A stretch of 64,000 bases of DNA from Thomasclavelia sp047249845 (GCF_047249845.1 NZ_JBKTWO010000007.1:1-64000), one strand, 5' to 3'; shown: positions 1 through 10,107, counted from the stretch's first letter. Notes: generated by a model not told the origin, from the sequence alone. Made by a program: numbers and translations.

Positions 1-51
1 GTTTCAAAAAAAAGAAAATATTAAAATGAACTAAAATTAGTTTATTCTTAT

Positions 52-86
52 AAAACTTACCGGCGTAAAAGTCGGTAAGTTTTATT
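52..86 (+). terminator. Rho-independent terminator of an upstream gene
   Basis: Eleven-base arms (AAAACTTACCG at 52-62, CGGTAAGTTTT at 73-83) form a perfect hairpin with an A tract before and a T-rich tail after. It probably ends a gene lying left of the window; the symmetric shape could work in both directions. Confidence 0.75.
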
Positions 87-645
87 GTGGAATAAATTAC
101 TACATGCTGCAGATGTATAGTTAAAGGTTATCTAAATAGAAAACATTTAAAGAATCTAATTTGTTAGTTGTAAAAAGTAATGAGGGGATCAGTCTATAAA
201 AAACAAAAAGGTTATTATATAAACATACCGTAAAGTATTTAATTTTAAACTTGTGGAAGCGTTAAAAGGTATGGTAATATCAATAATTTCTGATTAAAGC
301 ACAAGTATGAAATATAAATTTTAAAACAGGTAGTTTTGAACAAAAGGATATTTTGTGGATACAGGGAAGAGTATAAAAAGTATATTTAAAATTAGTTGGC
401 AAAAGGATAGAAAAAATAAAGTGAAAAACTCATAATTAAATGGACTATTTAAATGGTTATATTTTTAAAATGGTTGAATAAAATTAAATTTTATATTTTT
501 TTACTATAAAATGTAGAATTTTACTATTAAAAGTATAGTATAATAAAAGTATATTAAATAACTTGTTTTTGTCCAAATTTAAAAGTGGAAAGGGGGATAA
601 GATTATAACTTTTGGCATTAAGATATAAAAAGAAAGGAGAAGAAT
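87..645. other. Intergenic region before the GH89 gene, no gene seen
   Basis: About 560 bases with no supported gene. It is very AT-rich. A TATAAT hexamer at 539-544 could be the -10 of the downstream gene, but no good -35 is visible. The stretch 632-640 carries the ribosome binding site (AAAGGAG) of the next gene. I see no riboswitch or attenuator. Confidence 0.4.
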
Positions 646-3600
646 ATGAAAATATTTGAAATGTTTAAACATAGGCAAATAAAAACTAATTTGAAATGTA
701 TAGGATTATATTTATTAAGCTTCTTTATTACAATGAGTTGTTGTTTTGGTTTAAGCTCATCTATTTATGCAGAGGAAATAGTAAATGTAGCAAAGTATGG
801 TACTGCTTATGCTGATTCAGAGAATACATCAATAAATTTGTTAAATGATGAAAATATTAATAATCTTTGGATTGCAGGTAGTCCCAATTGTCCAATTAAT
901 GCAGGAATTAAATTAGATGGGATTTATGATGTTAGTAGTGTTAAGATTTATTTTGAAAAGCAAAAAGATATGAATCAAAAAATTAGATTTACGCTCTCTT
1001 ATTTAGATAATACAACAAATGAGTATATTGAGTTTTATCAAGGACTAAATTTTAACGCAGAAACTAATGAATATAATACAGAATTCATTTTTGGTACGCC
1101 AGTAAAAACCGATGATATAAAGGTTACTATCACAGAAAGACTTGAAGGAACAACTATTTGGCCTGCTATTTCTGAAATTGAAATCTATGCCATTGATACT
1201 ATTGGAAATCATGGAGATAAAATAACTAACATTGCATTAAATAAACCAGTTGAAGTTAGTGCAGGAACTAATGGGTCTGTTATAACTGATGGACAAACTA
1301 GTGCTTTTTGGGATGGTGGTGCGGCACCATCAGAATTTATCATTGATTTAGGGACAGGACACTTTGTTTCTAAATTTAAAGCATTAACATATTATGGTGA
1401 TAATAGATATTATCATTATGAAATCTACGGAAGTTTAGATGGATTAAATTATAAATTATTAGCTCAAAAAAGTAATAATAATTCTGCTACTAGTAAAGGA
1501 GAAACTTATGAATTAAGTGAAACAGCTAATATACGGTATGTACAGGTTGTGATGACATATAATTCTGCAAATCCTTCTGTACACATGAAAGAGTTTGAAG
1601 TTTGGGGATATCCTGATCCTGATTATAAGGAGCCGGAAATTACGTCTGATACAAAATATCCCGATAATATTGCATATGGAAAACCAGCAAGGTGCCATGT
1701 ATCAGATAAAGGAATAGAGAAGGTGACAGATGGTTCAGATTCAACTTATTATACTGGTGAATTTTATCCAGCGGCTATTGATGTTGACTTAATGGAAGAA
1801 TATGATTTAAATAAGTTAATTATTAATTTTCCTGTAAAAGAAGGTAGATATTACTATTATACAGTTTATGGAAGTAATGATTATTCTACTTTTGATGAAC
1901 TTTATCAAAAAAGAGATCAGGTCTCAACAACATTTGATGGAGATATTATTGATTTATCAGTTTTAGAAGGATTAAAAAATAAGACCTATCGATTTATTCG
2001 AGTGTATTTAGAATATTGTAGTGATGCTGGAAGTGCTCGTGTTAGTGAAATTAGAGCTTTTGGGACACCAACAGGAGAAAATACAGAGCAATTACGAACA
2101 GGATCAATTGAGGATATTTTAGGAATTAAACCATTTAATGAAACTGAATATGCATCAAAAATTACAGAAAATGAAACAATTGAAAATGTTTATGGTATTA
2201 TTGACCGTACTGTAGGTAGTCAGTATCGAGAGTGGTTTAGTTTTGAATTAATAGATATTTCTGAAAATGAGGATGATTTTTATGAATTATCAATGAAAGA
2301 TGGAAAGATACATATAAGTGGTAATGAAGGTGTAATGCTTTCAGCAGGATTAAATTTTTACTATAAAAATTATTGTAATGTAAATATTTCTGAACAGGCA
2401 AATCAAACTAGAATGCCAGATTCTATTGTAGAGGTATTACCTGTCCGTAAAACTACTCCTTATAAAGTTCGTTATGCATTTAATTATTGTACAATGGATT
2501 ATACTTTTGCATTTTTTGGAGCCGATGATTTCCAAAAAGAATATGACTGGTTAGCTTTAAATGGAGTAAACGTAGTGCTTGATCTTGCTGGTCAAGAGGC
2601 CGTTTGGATTAACTTTTTAATGAATTACAACTACTCTTTTGACGAGGCAAAAGACTGGTTATCAGGGCCATCATATTATGCTTGGCAGTTTATGGATAAT
2701 CTTGAAGTATTTGGAGGTCCGGTATCTGATCGTTGGGTAACAGGACGTCTAGAGATGGCTCGTGAAAATCAGCGTTGGAAAAGATCTTTGGGTATAGATA
2801 CAGTATTACAAGGTTATGCAGGAATGGTGCCGACCAATTTTGTTGATCATCAACCAGATGCTGAAATTTTAGAACAAGGTGGCTGGTGTGGATTAAATCG
2901 ACCAGATATGATTCGCACTGATAGTCAACTTTATGATGAGTATGCAGCTGCTTTTTATAAAGCACAAGAATGGGCATTTGGTAATACTAGTGATTATTAT
3001 GCGGCTGATCCATTTCATGAAGGTGGAATTCGCCCAAGTGATTTATCGGATGAAACAATAGCCACAGAAGTACTTGATTCATTGTTAAAATATGATCAAG
3101 ATGCAGTTTGGATGGTACAAGCCTGGTGGAGTAATCCAACAAACGATTTATTAAAAGGAATGGGAGAATATCGTCAAGATCATGTGATGATTCTTGATTT
3201 GACAGGATTGGAAGCTCCTAAATGGGATAAAACAAATTATGGTAGTACAAATTTAGATGCCCCAGAATTTAATGGGACAGATTGGGTATGGTGTATGTTA
3301 GAAAATTATGGTGGTAATCCATCTATGGATGGGCAACTTGCTAAAATTGCAAAAGATATACCAAATGCATATAAAGAAGCCAAACATATGAAAGGAATAG
3401 GAATAATTGCTGAAGCACAATATGATAATCCTGTTATTTATGACTTGATTTGGGATATGGCATGGGAAACTGAACCAATTGATATTGATGACTGGTTAGA
3501 TAGTTATGTGATTAGAAGATACGGTGCTGAAAGTGAAAATGCTAGAAAGGCCTGGGATCTTTTAGAGGAATCAGTATATAGAAGAAGCGGAAATACTCCA

Positions 3601-5889
3601 TATACATTAGCACGATTACCTGAAAATGTTGGTACACAATCGGTTGGTTATAATACAGAAAAATTAGAACGTGCTTTAAAACTATTATTAGAAGATTTTG
3701 ATACATTAAGCTCTAGTGAAGCATATCTTTATGACTTAACAGAAATTATGAGACAAAGTGTTAATAATTATGCTGTTGCCCAATATAATAACGTTATTAA
3801 AGCATATAACGAAAAAGATTTAGAAAGATTCCGAGTGGAAAAAGAAAAGTTCTTAAATTCTTTCGATGTATGTGATGCAGTACAAAGCACCCAAGTAGAT
3901 CAACTGGTTGGAGAATGGATTGGAAAGGCAGAAGATTGGGCAGCAAATGATGATGATTTTTCTAAAAATTTATTACCAATGAATGCTAAAGCATTGATAA
4001 CTACGTGGGCTGGTGCAGCTAGTGCTAGTGCTCTACCAGATTATGCATATCGTAATTATCAAGGGATGATGATAGATGTATATAAAACAAGATGGGAAAC
4101 ATTTTTGGATAAAGAAGAGCAATATTTGATTGATAGTACTCCAGTAGATAAACTAAATCAATCACAGTATTTTCACTTTTATTGGCAGTGGGTAATGAAT
4201 ACTCCTGAATATACAAGAGAAGCAAATAATTCTTCTCAGCAGGTATTTGATGTGGCTCAAAAGGTGTTGAATGATTGCTCGGTAATTGTTGAACGACCTG
4301 AAAATATAGGTAATATAGCAATTGATAAGAAAATATGGGCAAATGAAGAAAGAAATTCACCAGGTTCAGGTGGTGGATATGCATCTAATGCAAATGATGG
4401 AAATCCTGACACATATTGGGATGGTGGAGAATGGGAGACCAATGATCCATGGATTATTTTAGATTTAGGAAAATCTTATATAGTTGATAAAATAAATATT
4501 TTACCATATGTTGGAAATCGTTATTATTTATATGATCTTTTTATAAGTAATGATGGTGAAAATTGGACACAAATAGAGCACAAAACTGATCAAACAATTG
4601 GAACAGATAAAGGTGATATATACACATATGAAGATGGGTTACAGGCACGATATATAAAGTTAAGTGGTAAATATAATTCTGCTAATGAATCGTTCCATAT
4701 TAAAGAAATTAGAGCCTATGGTGATGATTATTTAAATAATCTAGAAGAAAAGATTAGTGAAGCTAAAAAAATAAATCTAGAATTATATACAGAAGAAAGT
4801 GCAAGTCAGTTAATAAACGCTATTACAAAAGCAGAAATATTAATTAATAGTAGTGTAGTAACAAAGACAGAAGTAGAAAATGCTCTTCAAGAAATTAATG
4901 ACGCAATTGCATCATTAGAAGAAAAACAGTTAAATAAACTAGCATTGCAAGTAGCAGTAGAAACAGCAAAAGCAGTAAGTGAAGAAACACTTAATGGTGT
5001 TGTACCAGCAGTAGCAGCAGAATTTAGAGCAGCATTAGCTGAAGCAAAAGCAATTTTAGCTGATCCAAATGCTGATCAAAATACAATTGATACTTCTTTC
5101 TATCGTTTAGCACATGCAATCCAGATGTTAGATTTCATCAAAGGTGATAAGACAGAATTAGAAGCACTGTTAAATTCACTGGAAGAATACAAAGAAGAAA
5201 ACTATACAGCTGAATCATGGTCAGTACTAGAAAGTGCTAAAGAAGAAGCAGTAAAAGTAATGGAAGATGAAAATGCTTTAGAATATGAAGTAACAGAAGC
5301 AGCAAATAAGTTAAAAGATGCAATCGGACAGTTAGTACTGAAAGCAGATAAAACATTACTGCAGACAATGTATGACAAGGTAGAAGGATTAGATAAGACT
5401 AAGTATACAAGTGAATCAGTAGCGAAGTTGACAGAACCAATGGAAAAAGCAAAAGAAGTATTGGAAAATCCAAATGCAACTCAGGAAGAAATCAACAAAG
5501 CATATGAAGAACTAGTAAAAGCATACTTGGAATTAAGACTAATACCAGATAAAGGACTGTTAGAAGGATTAATCAACAAGGCAAACAGTTTAAAAGAAGC
5601 AAACTATACAGCAGCATCATGGTCAGTATTAGAGCCAGAATTAGAGAAAGCGAAAGCAGTATTGGAAAATCCAAATGCAACTCAGGAAGAAATAGAAGAA
5701 GCAGTAAAAGGATTAACAAGAGCAATGTCAGGATTAGTGGCTAATTCAACAAACCCAGAAAGTACTGTAAAACCAGGAGATACAAAGGTAAAAGCGACTA
5801 AGACAGGAGATAATGTTTTAGCAGGAGTATTTGCAGGAATAGCGATGCTAAGTATAGCGGGAATAAGTATCCTAAGAAAAAAAGACTAA
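646..5889 (+). CDS. Secreted, wall-anchored GH89 alpha-N-acetylglucosaminidase with discoidin and FIVAR domains
   Basis: A 1747-residue extracellular glycosidase predicted to remove alpha-linked terminal GlcNAc from host glycans (mucin or heparan type). A signal peptide covers about residues 1-42. Discoidin-like (F5/8 type C) domains follow at about 45-180 (weak), 196-321 and 340-473. The NAGLU N-terminal domain is at about 485-600, the barrel at about 605-935, and the C-terminal helical domain runs to about 1210. Another discoidin domain lies at about 1222-1360 and a FIVAR tract at about 1365-1705. Candidate catalytic acids are Glu792 (in DPFHEGG) and Glu923 (in IIAEAQ), about the spacing of the GH89 pair. 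The tail TKTGD plus hydrophobic segment plus RKKD looks like a degenerate sortase signal. AAAGGAG at 633-639 supports this start. The gene stands alone, with its own terminator. Family assignment is firm; the substrate is inferred. Confidence 0.87.
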   Translation: MKIFEMFKHRQIKTNLKCIGLYLLSFFITMSCCFGLSSSIYAEEIVNVAKYGTAYADSENTSINLLNDENINNLWIAGSPNCPINAGIKLDGIYDVSSVKIYFEKQKDMNQKIRFTLSYLDNTTNEYIEFYQGLNFNAETNEYNTEFIFGTPVKTDDIKVTITERLEGTTIWPAISEIEIYAIDTIGNHGDKITNIALNKPVEVSAGTNGSVITDGQTSAFWDGGAAPSEFIIDLGTGHFVSKFKALTYYGDNRYYHYEIYGSLDGLNYKLLAQKSNNNSATSKGETYELSETANIRYVQVVMTYNSANPSVHMKEFEVWGYPDPDYKEPEITSDTKYPDNIAYGKPARCHVSDKGIEKVTDGSDSTYYTGEFYPAAIDVDLMEEYDLNKLIINFPVKEGRYYYYTVYGSNDYSTFDELYQKRDQVSTTFDGDIIDLSVLEGLKNKTYRFIRVYLEYCSDAGSARVSEIRAFGTPTGENTEQLRTGSIEDILGIKPFNETEYASKITENETIENVYGIIDRTVGSQYREWFSFELIDISENEDDFYELSMKDGKIHISGNEGVMLSAGLNFYYKNYCNVNISEQANQTRMPDSIVEVLPVRKTTPYKVRYAFNYCTMDYTFAFFGADDFQKEYDWLALNGVNVVLDLAGQEAVWINFLMNYNYSFDEAKDWLSGPSYYAWQFMDNLEVFGGPVSDRWVTGRLEMARENQRWKRSLGIDTVLQGYAGMVPTNFVDHQPDAEILEQGGWCGLNRPDMIRTDSQLYDEYAAAFYKAQEWAFGNTSDYYAADPFHEGGIRPSDLSDETIATEVLDSLLKYDQDAVWMVQAWWSNPTNDLLKGMGEYRQDHVMILDLTGLEAPKWDKTNYGSTNLDAPEFNGTDWVWCMLENYGGNPSMDGQLAKIAKDIPNAYKEAKHMKGIGIIAEAQYDNPVIYDLIWDMAWETEPIDIDDWLDSYVIRRYGAESENARKAWDLLEESVYRRSGNTPYTLARLPENVGTQSVGYNTEKLERALKLLLEDFDTLSSSEAYLYDLTEIMRQSVNNYAVAQYNNVIKAYNEKDLERFRVEKEKFLNSFDVCDAVQSTQVDQLVGEWIGKAEDWAANDDDFSKNLLPMNAKALITTWAGAASASALPDYAYRNYQGMMIDVYKTRWETFLDKEEQYLIDSTPVDKLNQSQYFHFYWQWVMNTPEYTREANNSSQQVFDVAQKVLNDCSVIVERPENIGNIAIDKKIWANEERNSPGSGGGYASNANDGNPDTYWDGGEWETNDPWIILDLGKSYIVDKINILPYVGNRYYLYDLFISNDGENWTQIEHKTDQTIGTDKGDIYTYEDGLQARYIKLSGKYNSANESFHIKEIRAYGDDYLNNLEEKISEAKKINLELYTEESASQLINAITKAEILINSSVVTKTEVENALQEINDAIASLEEKQLNKLALQVAVETAKAVSEETLNGVVPAVAAEFRAALAEAKAILADPNADQNTIDTSFYRLAHAIQMLDFIKGDKTELEALLNSLEEYKEENYTAESWSVLESAKEEAVKVMEDENALEYEVTEAANKLKDAIGQLVLKADKTLLQTMYDKVEGLDKTKYTSESVAKLTEPMEKAKEVLENPNATQEEINKAYEELVKAYLELRLIPDKGLLEGLINKANSLKEANYTAASWSVLEPELEKAKAVLENPNATQEEIEEAVKGLTRAMSGLVANSTNPESTVKPGDTKVKATKTGDNVLAGVFAGIAMLSIAGISILRKKD

Positions 5890-5900
5890 TTTATAAAATT

Positions 5901-5940
5901 AGAAGTATGAAAATCCATAAGGATAATCATACTTCTTTTA
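5901..5940 (+). terminator. Terminator of the GH89 gene
   Basis: AGAAGTATGA (5901-5910) pairs with TCATACTTCT (5927-5936) and is followed by TTTTA, right after the stop codon. Confidence 0.8.
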
Positions 5941-6075
5941 AATGTGACGTATATAACTTATTATTTTGGAAAAAATAATTTATGTATGATAATGAATTTA
6001 TCGTTTTTCTTGACAATGAGTATATTTTATAATATTTTTATATCATACTATTTAGGTATGAAAAGAGGGTAAAGA

Positions 6076-7383
6076 ATGAATGCAAATATTATGAAAATTG
6101 GGGCATTATTAATTACATTACTTTTCTTTGGTTTAATATATTTTTTAAAGGAAAGAAAAAGGGTGGATTTTGGAGTATTAACAATTTTAGCAGCTTTTTT
6201 AGGAGTTTTGGTAGGAATTTGTTTTAAAGAAAATTATGATTATATTGAAATAATAGGAATAGTTTATTCAAATCTTATAACATCAATAGTGATACCACTA
6301 TTATTATTTAGTATTATTTCGAGTATAACTAATTTAAATTCATCACTTAAATTAAAAAAAATTAGTTTTAAAACAATGTTTTATTTATTGTTAAATACAT
6401 TTCTAGCAAGTTTAATAACATTATTTTTTTCTGTAGTGACAAAAATAGGAAGCGGGATCAATTATGAATTATCTACTGGTTATAAAGCGGTTGAAGTACC
6501 AACGATTATAGATACAATAACTAGTTTATTTCCTAAAAATATTATTGAAAGCTGGTTAAAGGGAGAGGTAGTTCCAATTTTAGTTTTTGCAATTATAATA
6601 GCTATTTCATATAATAAATTGGCTAATAAAAATCAAAAATTAGTTGAACCATTTAAGAACTTTATTGATGCTGGCAATCATGTCTTTGGGGAAGTTGTAA
6701 ATTTTGTGATTGGGTTTACACCATATGCTATTTTGGCTTTAATAGCTAGAGCAGTAGGGAAAAGTACTTTAAGTGATTTATTACCATTATTAGGAGTACT
6801 AGCTTTAGCATATTTATTAAGTATTATTCAAATATTTGTAGTTGAAAGTCTATTATTGAAGATTATTGGTAAAATAAATCCGATTAACTTTTTTAAAGGG
6901 ATATGGCCAGCAGGGGTAGTCGCTTTTACTTCTCAAAGTAGTATTGGTACAATTCCTGTAACTGTTAGACAATTAGTGAAAAAAATAGGTGTAAATGAAG
7001 AAATTGCCTCGTTTGTAGCAAGTTTAGGTGCTAATTTAGGAATGCCAGGATGTGCAGGAATTTGGCCAACATTATTAGCTGTATTTGCTATTAATTTATT
7101 AGGTTTAGATTATTCAATCACTCAATATGCATTTTTAGTTGTATTATCAGTAGTAGTATCTATTGGAACAGTTGGGGTACCAGGAACTGCGACAATTACA
7201 GCTACAGCGGTATTTGCAGCTGCAGGTTTACCAATTGAGGTAATTGTATTATTAACACCAATTTCTACGATTGTAGACATGGCAAGAACTGCTACAAATG
7301 TTATTGGAGCAGCAACAGCAGCAACGTTAGTTGCTAAAACGGAAGATGAATTAGATTTAAGTGTTTATAATATAAATTCGTAA
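6076..7383 (+). CDS. Dicarboxylate/amino acid:cation symporter (DAACS/SDF family)
   Basis: A 435-residue membrane protein with about eight hydrophobic segments plus the re-entrant-loop pattern of the DAACS (glutamate transporter-like) family. The serine-rich motif FTSQSSIGTIPVT at about residue 280 is the family HP1 signature. SIGTVGVPGTATITA followed by VDMARTATNVIG near the C-terminus matches HP2 and TM8. These features resemble the L-cystine transporter TcyP branch more than GltP, so an amino-acid substrate such as cystine is possible but not shown. AGAGGG at 6064-6069 is the ribosome binding site. The gene is monocistronic and probably encodes sodium- or proton-driven uptake. Confidence 0.8.
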   Translation: MNANIMKIGALLITLLFFGLIYFLKERKRVDFGVLTILAAFLGVLVGICFKENYDYIEIIGIVYSNLITSIVIPLLLFSIISSITNLNSSLKLKKISFKTMFYLLLNTFLASLITLFFSVVTKIGSGINYELSTGYKAVEVPTIIDTITSLFPKNIIESWLKGEVVPILVFAIIIAISYNKLANKNQKLVEPFKNFIDAGNHVFGEVVNFVIGFTPYAILALIARAVGKSTLSDLLPLLGVLALAYLLSIIQIFVVESLLLKIIGKINPINFFKGIWPAGVVAFTSQSSIGTIPVTVRQLVKKIGVNEEIASFVASLGANLGMPGCAGIWPTLLAVFAINLLGLDYSITQYAFLVVLSVVVSIGTVGVPGTATITATAVFAAAGLPIEVIVLLTPISTIVDMARTATNVIGAATAATLVAKTEDELDLSVYNINS

Positions 7384-7700
7384 TACGGATTTATATTTTT
7401 TTAATATGATTAGAATGAGTCTTAATACTGTATTAACTTTTAGTATGTTAGACTTATTGATAATAGAAGGAGGATTTGAATATGTGCTAGTCAACAGATA
7501 AACAATGTGGTTATATATCAAAAATATAATAGTACTCTTATTAATAATAGACCATTTATTTTTGATTTTGGAGAGTAGACGAATAATCCGAATTTATTTT
7601 ATAATTATTTATCATAATAAGTTATATTAAATCATATATTAACGAGAGAAAGCTGAAAAATCTTCTTATATAGTTGTAAAAACATTTGATAAAGGGTTAT
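7384..7700. other. Gene-free stretch, possibly decayed coding sequence
   Basis: About 320 bases lacking a credible gene. A textbook AGGAGG at 7470-7475 precedes an ATG at 7482 that hits TAG after two codons. The sequence beyond gives only short runs in shifting frames. It may be the ruin of a small gene; I cannot identify it. Confidence 0.3.
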
Positions 7701-7708
7701 TAATTCTA

Positions 7709-7737
7709 TTGTAATATGATGCCTATTGTGATATATT
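7709..7737 (+). promoter_or_regulatory. SigA-type promoter of the lysine operon
   Basis: TTGTAA (7709-7714), a 17-base spacer, then TATATT (7732-7737). Transcription would start near 7744, directly before the lysine riboswitch. Confidence 0.6.
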
Positions 7738-7745
7738 GTAAGAAA

Positions 7746-7900
7746 GTTATAAGATAGAGGCGCGAATAGTTATGATATTTTTATTAGAAGATGCAAACTA
7801 GATAAAAATGGGGGAGCTTTCGCCGAAGAGGTAAATGATTGCATGCGTTTATACTCTGGGCTTATAGAGAATATCTATAAGACTGTCATTATCAATATCA
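7746..7900 (+). promoter_or_regulatory. Lysine riboswitch (L-box)
   Basis: The conserved L-box blocks are present in order: GAGGCGCGAA (7757-7766), GGGGGAGCTTTCGCCGAAG (7810-7828), CTCTGGG (7854-7860) and GACTGTC (7881-7887). An inverted repeat (CATTATCAAT/ATTGATAATG) follows at about 7888-7911, before the terminator at 7941-7970, so the switch probably works by transcription attenuation. Lysine binding would turn off the ACT-dapA-dapB-lysA operon. Confidence 0.92.
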
Positions 7901-7940
7901 ATTGATAATGGTGAGCTATCATTGTTCATACATTAATTAT

Positions 7941-7970
7941 GTTGCAATGATACTCATTGCAACTTTTTTT
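7941..7970 (+). terminator. Regulated terminator of the lysine riboswitch
   Basis: GTTGCAATGA (7941-7950) pairs with TCATTGCAAC (7954-7963), followed by seven T. It lies between the aptamer and the first gene, so it is the expression platform rather than an end-of-gene terminator. Confidence 0.88.
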
Positions 7971-7986
7971 ATAAAGGAGAAAGGCG

Positions 7987-8457
7987 ATGGAAAGACTTAT
8001 TGAGGCAGTAAGCTATGAAGAAGATATTATTCAATTAAGATTAACCAATGTACCAAAACATCCAATGGTAATTGCTAAGATTTTTACTATTTTAAGTGAA
8101 TGTGATGTTAATATTGATATGATTTCACAAGTAATGATTGAAGATGCTATGCAGATAGAAATTACTTTAGATGAAGGTTATCAAAAAAATTTAAATAAAG
8201 CAATAATGCGCTTAAAAGAAGAAGTGAAACAGTTAGAAATCGCAACTAATCGAAAGTATTTTAAAATAGCGGTTGGTGGAAAATTAGTTGAAGTTACACC
8301 AGGAGCTGCTGCAAAAGTATTTACGATTTTAGGTGAAAATAACATTCATTTTTATCAAGTTACAACATCGAAAAGAACTATTTCTTTTATTGTTGATAAA
8401 AAAGATAAAAATCTTGCAATAAATAAATTAAATGAATCTTTTGGCTTAAAATTATAG
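7987..8457 (+). CDS. Tandem ACT-domain protein, detached aspartokinase regulatory region
   Basis: A 156-residue protein made only of two ACT domains (about residues 12-75 and 88-153), resembling the C-terminal regulatory half (beta subunit) of lysine-sensitive aspartate kinase. No kinase catalytic domain is present. AAGGAGAAAGGCG precedes the ATG. It is the first gene behind the lysine riboswitch, 11 bases before dapA. It may bind lysine or threonine and regulate a separately encoded aspartokinase; that partner is inferred and is not in the window. Confidence 0.75.
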   Translation: MERLIEAVSYEEDIIQLRLTNVPKHPMVIAKIFTILSECDVNIDMISQVMIEDAMQIEITLDEGYQKNLNKAIMRLKEEVKQLEIATNRKYFKIAVGGKLVEVTPGAAAKVFTILGENNIHFYQVTTSKRTISFIVDKKDKNLAINKLNESFGLKL

Positions 8458-8468
8458 GAGGAAATAAT

Positions 8469-9362
8469 ATGGCTATTTTTGAAGGAAGTGCAGTTGCACT
8501 TGTATTACCAATGCATGAAGATGGAAGTATTGATTTTGATGGTTTTAGAAGACAAGTAAAAAGAATGATTGATGGGGGAGTTAAAGCTTTGCTGGTTAAT
8601 GGAACTACTGGTGAAACTGCAACTATTCATATCGACGATGAATTTAAATTATTAGATATTACACTTGAAATGGCAAAAGATAAGAACATTAAAGTTATTG
8701 CAGGTGCAGGATCAAATGATACGGCTACCGCTTTAAAGAAAGCTAAGTATGCTAAAGAAAAAGGTGCAGATGCTATTTTAGTAGTTACACCATATTATAA
8801 TAAAACTAGTCAACGGGGATTAATTACACATTATACAACCATAGCTGATACAGTAGATATTCCAATGATTATTTATAATGTACCTGGAAGAACAGGAGTG
8901 AAGATAAATGTAGAAACTGTAGTAACATTAGCTAAACATAAGAATATTGTAGCTATGAAAGATGCCACAGACGATATTGCATACGCTATGGAAGTATTAG
9001 CTAAAACACAAGGTTTAGATTTTGATATGTATTCTGGATGTGATGATAATATCTTACCATTTATTTGTGCGGGAGGAAAAGGTGTTATTTCAGTATTATC
9101 AAATATTTATCCTCAACAAACTGAGAGGTTAGTTCAACTAGCGCTAAAAGGCGATTTACCAAAAGCTCAAGAACTAGCTTATGCTTTAAATCCAGTTACA
9201 CGTCTTTTATTTATAGATATTAATCCAATTATGCCTAAAGCAGCTTTGGCAAGAATCGGTGTTTGTAAACCAACCTTAAGACTACCATTAATTGAAACTA
9301 CTGAAGAAAATAAAAAATTATTATTTGATGCTATGGATGCATTCGAGAAGTTGGGGTTATAA
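8469..9362 (+). CDS. dapA: 4-hydroxy-tetrahydrodipicolinate synthase
   Basis: Condenses pyruvate with aspartate semialdehyde, the first committed step of diaminopimelate/lysine synthesis. The protein is 297 residues, the usual length. The Schiff-base lysine is Lys164 (VAMKDAT), the proton-relay tyrosine is Tyr136 (IIYNVPGRTG), and the NGTTGE loop is at 44-49. TAGGAGG at 8456-8462 partly overlaps the preceding stop and serves as the ribosome binding site. It is the second gene of the riboswitch operon. Confidence 0.96.
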   Translation: MAIFEGSAVALVLPMHEDGSIDFDGFRRQVKRMIDGGVKALLVNGTTGETATIHIDDEFKLLDITLEMAKDKNIKVIAGAGSNDTATALKKAKYAKEKGADAILVVTPYYNKTSQRGLITHYTTIADTVDIPMIIYNVPGRTGVKINVETVVTLAKHKNIVAMKDATDDIAYAMEVLAKTQGLDFDMYSGCDDNILPFICAGGKGVISVLSNIYPQQTERLVQLALKGDLPKAQELAYALNPVTRLLFIDINPIMPKAALARIGVCKPTLRLPLIETTEENKKLLFDAMDAFEKLGL

Positions 9363-9363
9363 A

Positions 9364-10107
9364 ATGAAAGTAATAGTATATGGATATGGATTGATGGGTA
9401 AAAAGGTCGCAAATAAAGTAAGAAGTCAAAATGATATGGATTTGACAGCAGTTATAAGTTATGAATTTGATGAAAAAATACCTGAAAAAAGTTTTAATTC
9501 TTTAAAAGAGTGTGAAGAAAAAGCCGATGTTATCATCGACTTTTCTCACCCGAATAATTTAGATGATATTTTATCTTATGCTTTAGAAAATAAAACAAAA
9601 TTAGTTATTGCAACAACAGGATATAGTTTAGAACAATTAGCTAAAATCAAAGATGCTTCAAAACAAATTCCAATTTTTCAATCTTATAATACATCTTATG
9701 GTGTACAAATGGTAACTAAGATGTTACGCCAAGTAGCTAAAGAATTCTACGAAGCAGATTACGATATTGAAATACTTGAAAAACATCATAATCAAAAAAT
9801 AGATGCACCTTCAGGAACCGCTAAATTATTATATGAGGTAATTGAAGAAGAAATTGGAGAAACAACAGCAGTATATGATCGTAGTGCATTACATGAAAAG
9901 AGAACACATGATCAAGTTGGAATTCAAGCAATGCGTGGTGGAACAATTTTTGGAGAACATACAGTAATGTTTGCTGGGATAGATGAAATAATTGAAATAA
10001 AGCATACAGCATTATCAAAAGAAGTTTTTGTTCAAGGGGCTATTAGTGCAGCTTATGCATTGAAGGATAAAGAAAAAGGTCTTTATACATTAAAAACATT
10101 ATATTAA
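9364..10107 (+). CDS. dapB: 4-hydroxy-tetrahydrodipicolinate reductase
   Basis: Reduces the DapA product with NAD(P)H. The 247-residue protein has an N-terminal dinucleotide fold (VYGYGLMGKKV, residues 5-15) and the family signature EKHHNQKIDAPSGTA around residues 139-153. I place the start at the ATG one base after the dapA stop, giving MKVIVYGYG; a longer in-frame extension from 9292 lies inside dapA and is not needed. The tight spacing suggests translational coupling. Confidence 0.94.
   Translation: MKVIVYGYGLMGKKVANKVRSQNDMDLTAVISYEFDEKIPEKSFNSLKECEEKADVIIDFSHPNNLDDILSYALENKTKLVIATTGYSLEQLAKIKDASKQIPIFQSYNTSYGVQMVTKMLRQVAKEFYEADYDIEILEKHHNQKIDAPSGTAKLLYEVIEEEIGETTAVYDRSALHEKRTHDQVGIQAMRGGTIFGEHTVMFAGIDEIIEIKHTALSKEVFVQGAISAAYALKDKEKGLYTLKTLY

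Noticed and set aside
4025..4384. 119-codon minus-strand open frame inside the GH89 gene
   Set aside because: Antisense shadow of a well-supported gene, no start signals and low-complexity composition.
5458..5694. FIVAR nucleotide repeats as a separate mobile repeat
   Set aside because: They are in frame and part of the repeated protein domain, so gene-internal duplication explains them.
7482..7490. ATG with perfect AGGAGG opening only Met-Cys-stop
   Set aside because: Too short to call; kept only as a hint of decayed sequence. Reading the TAG as a sense codon is not supported by anything downstream.
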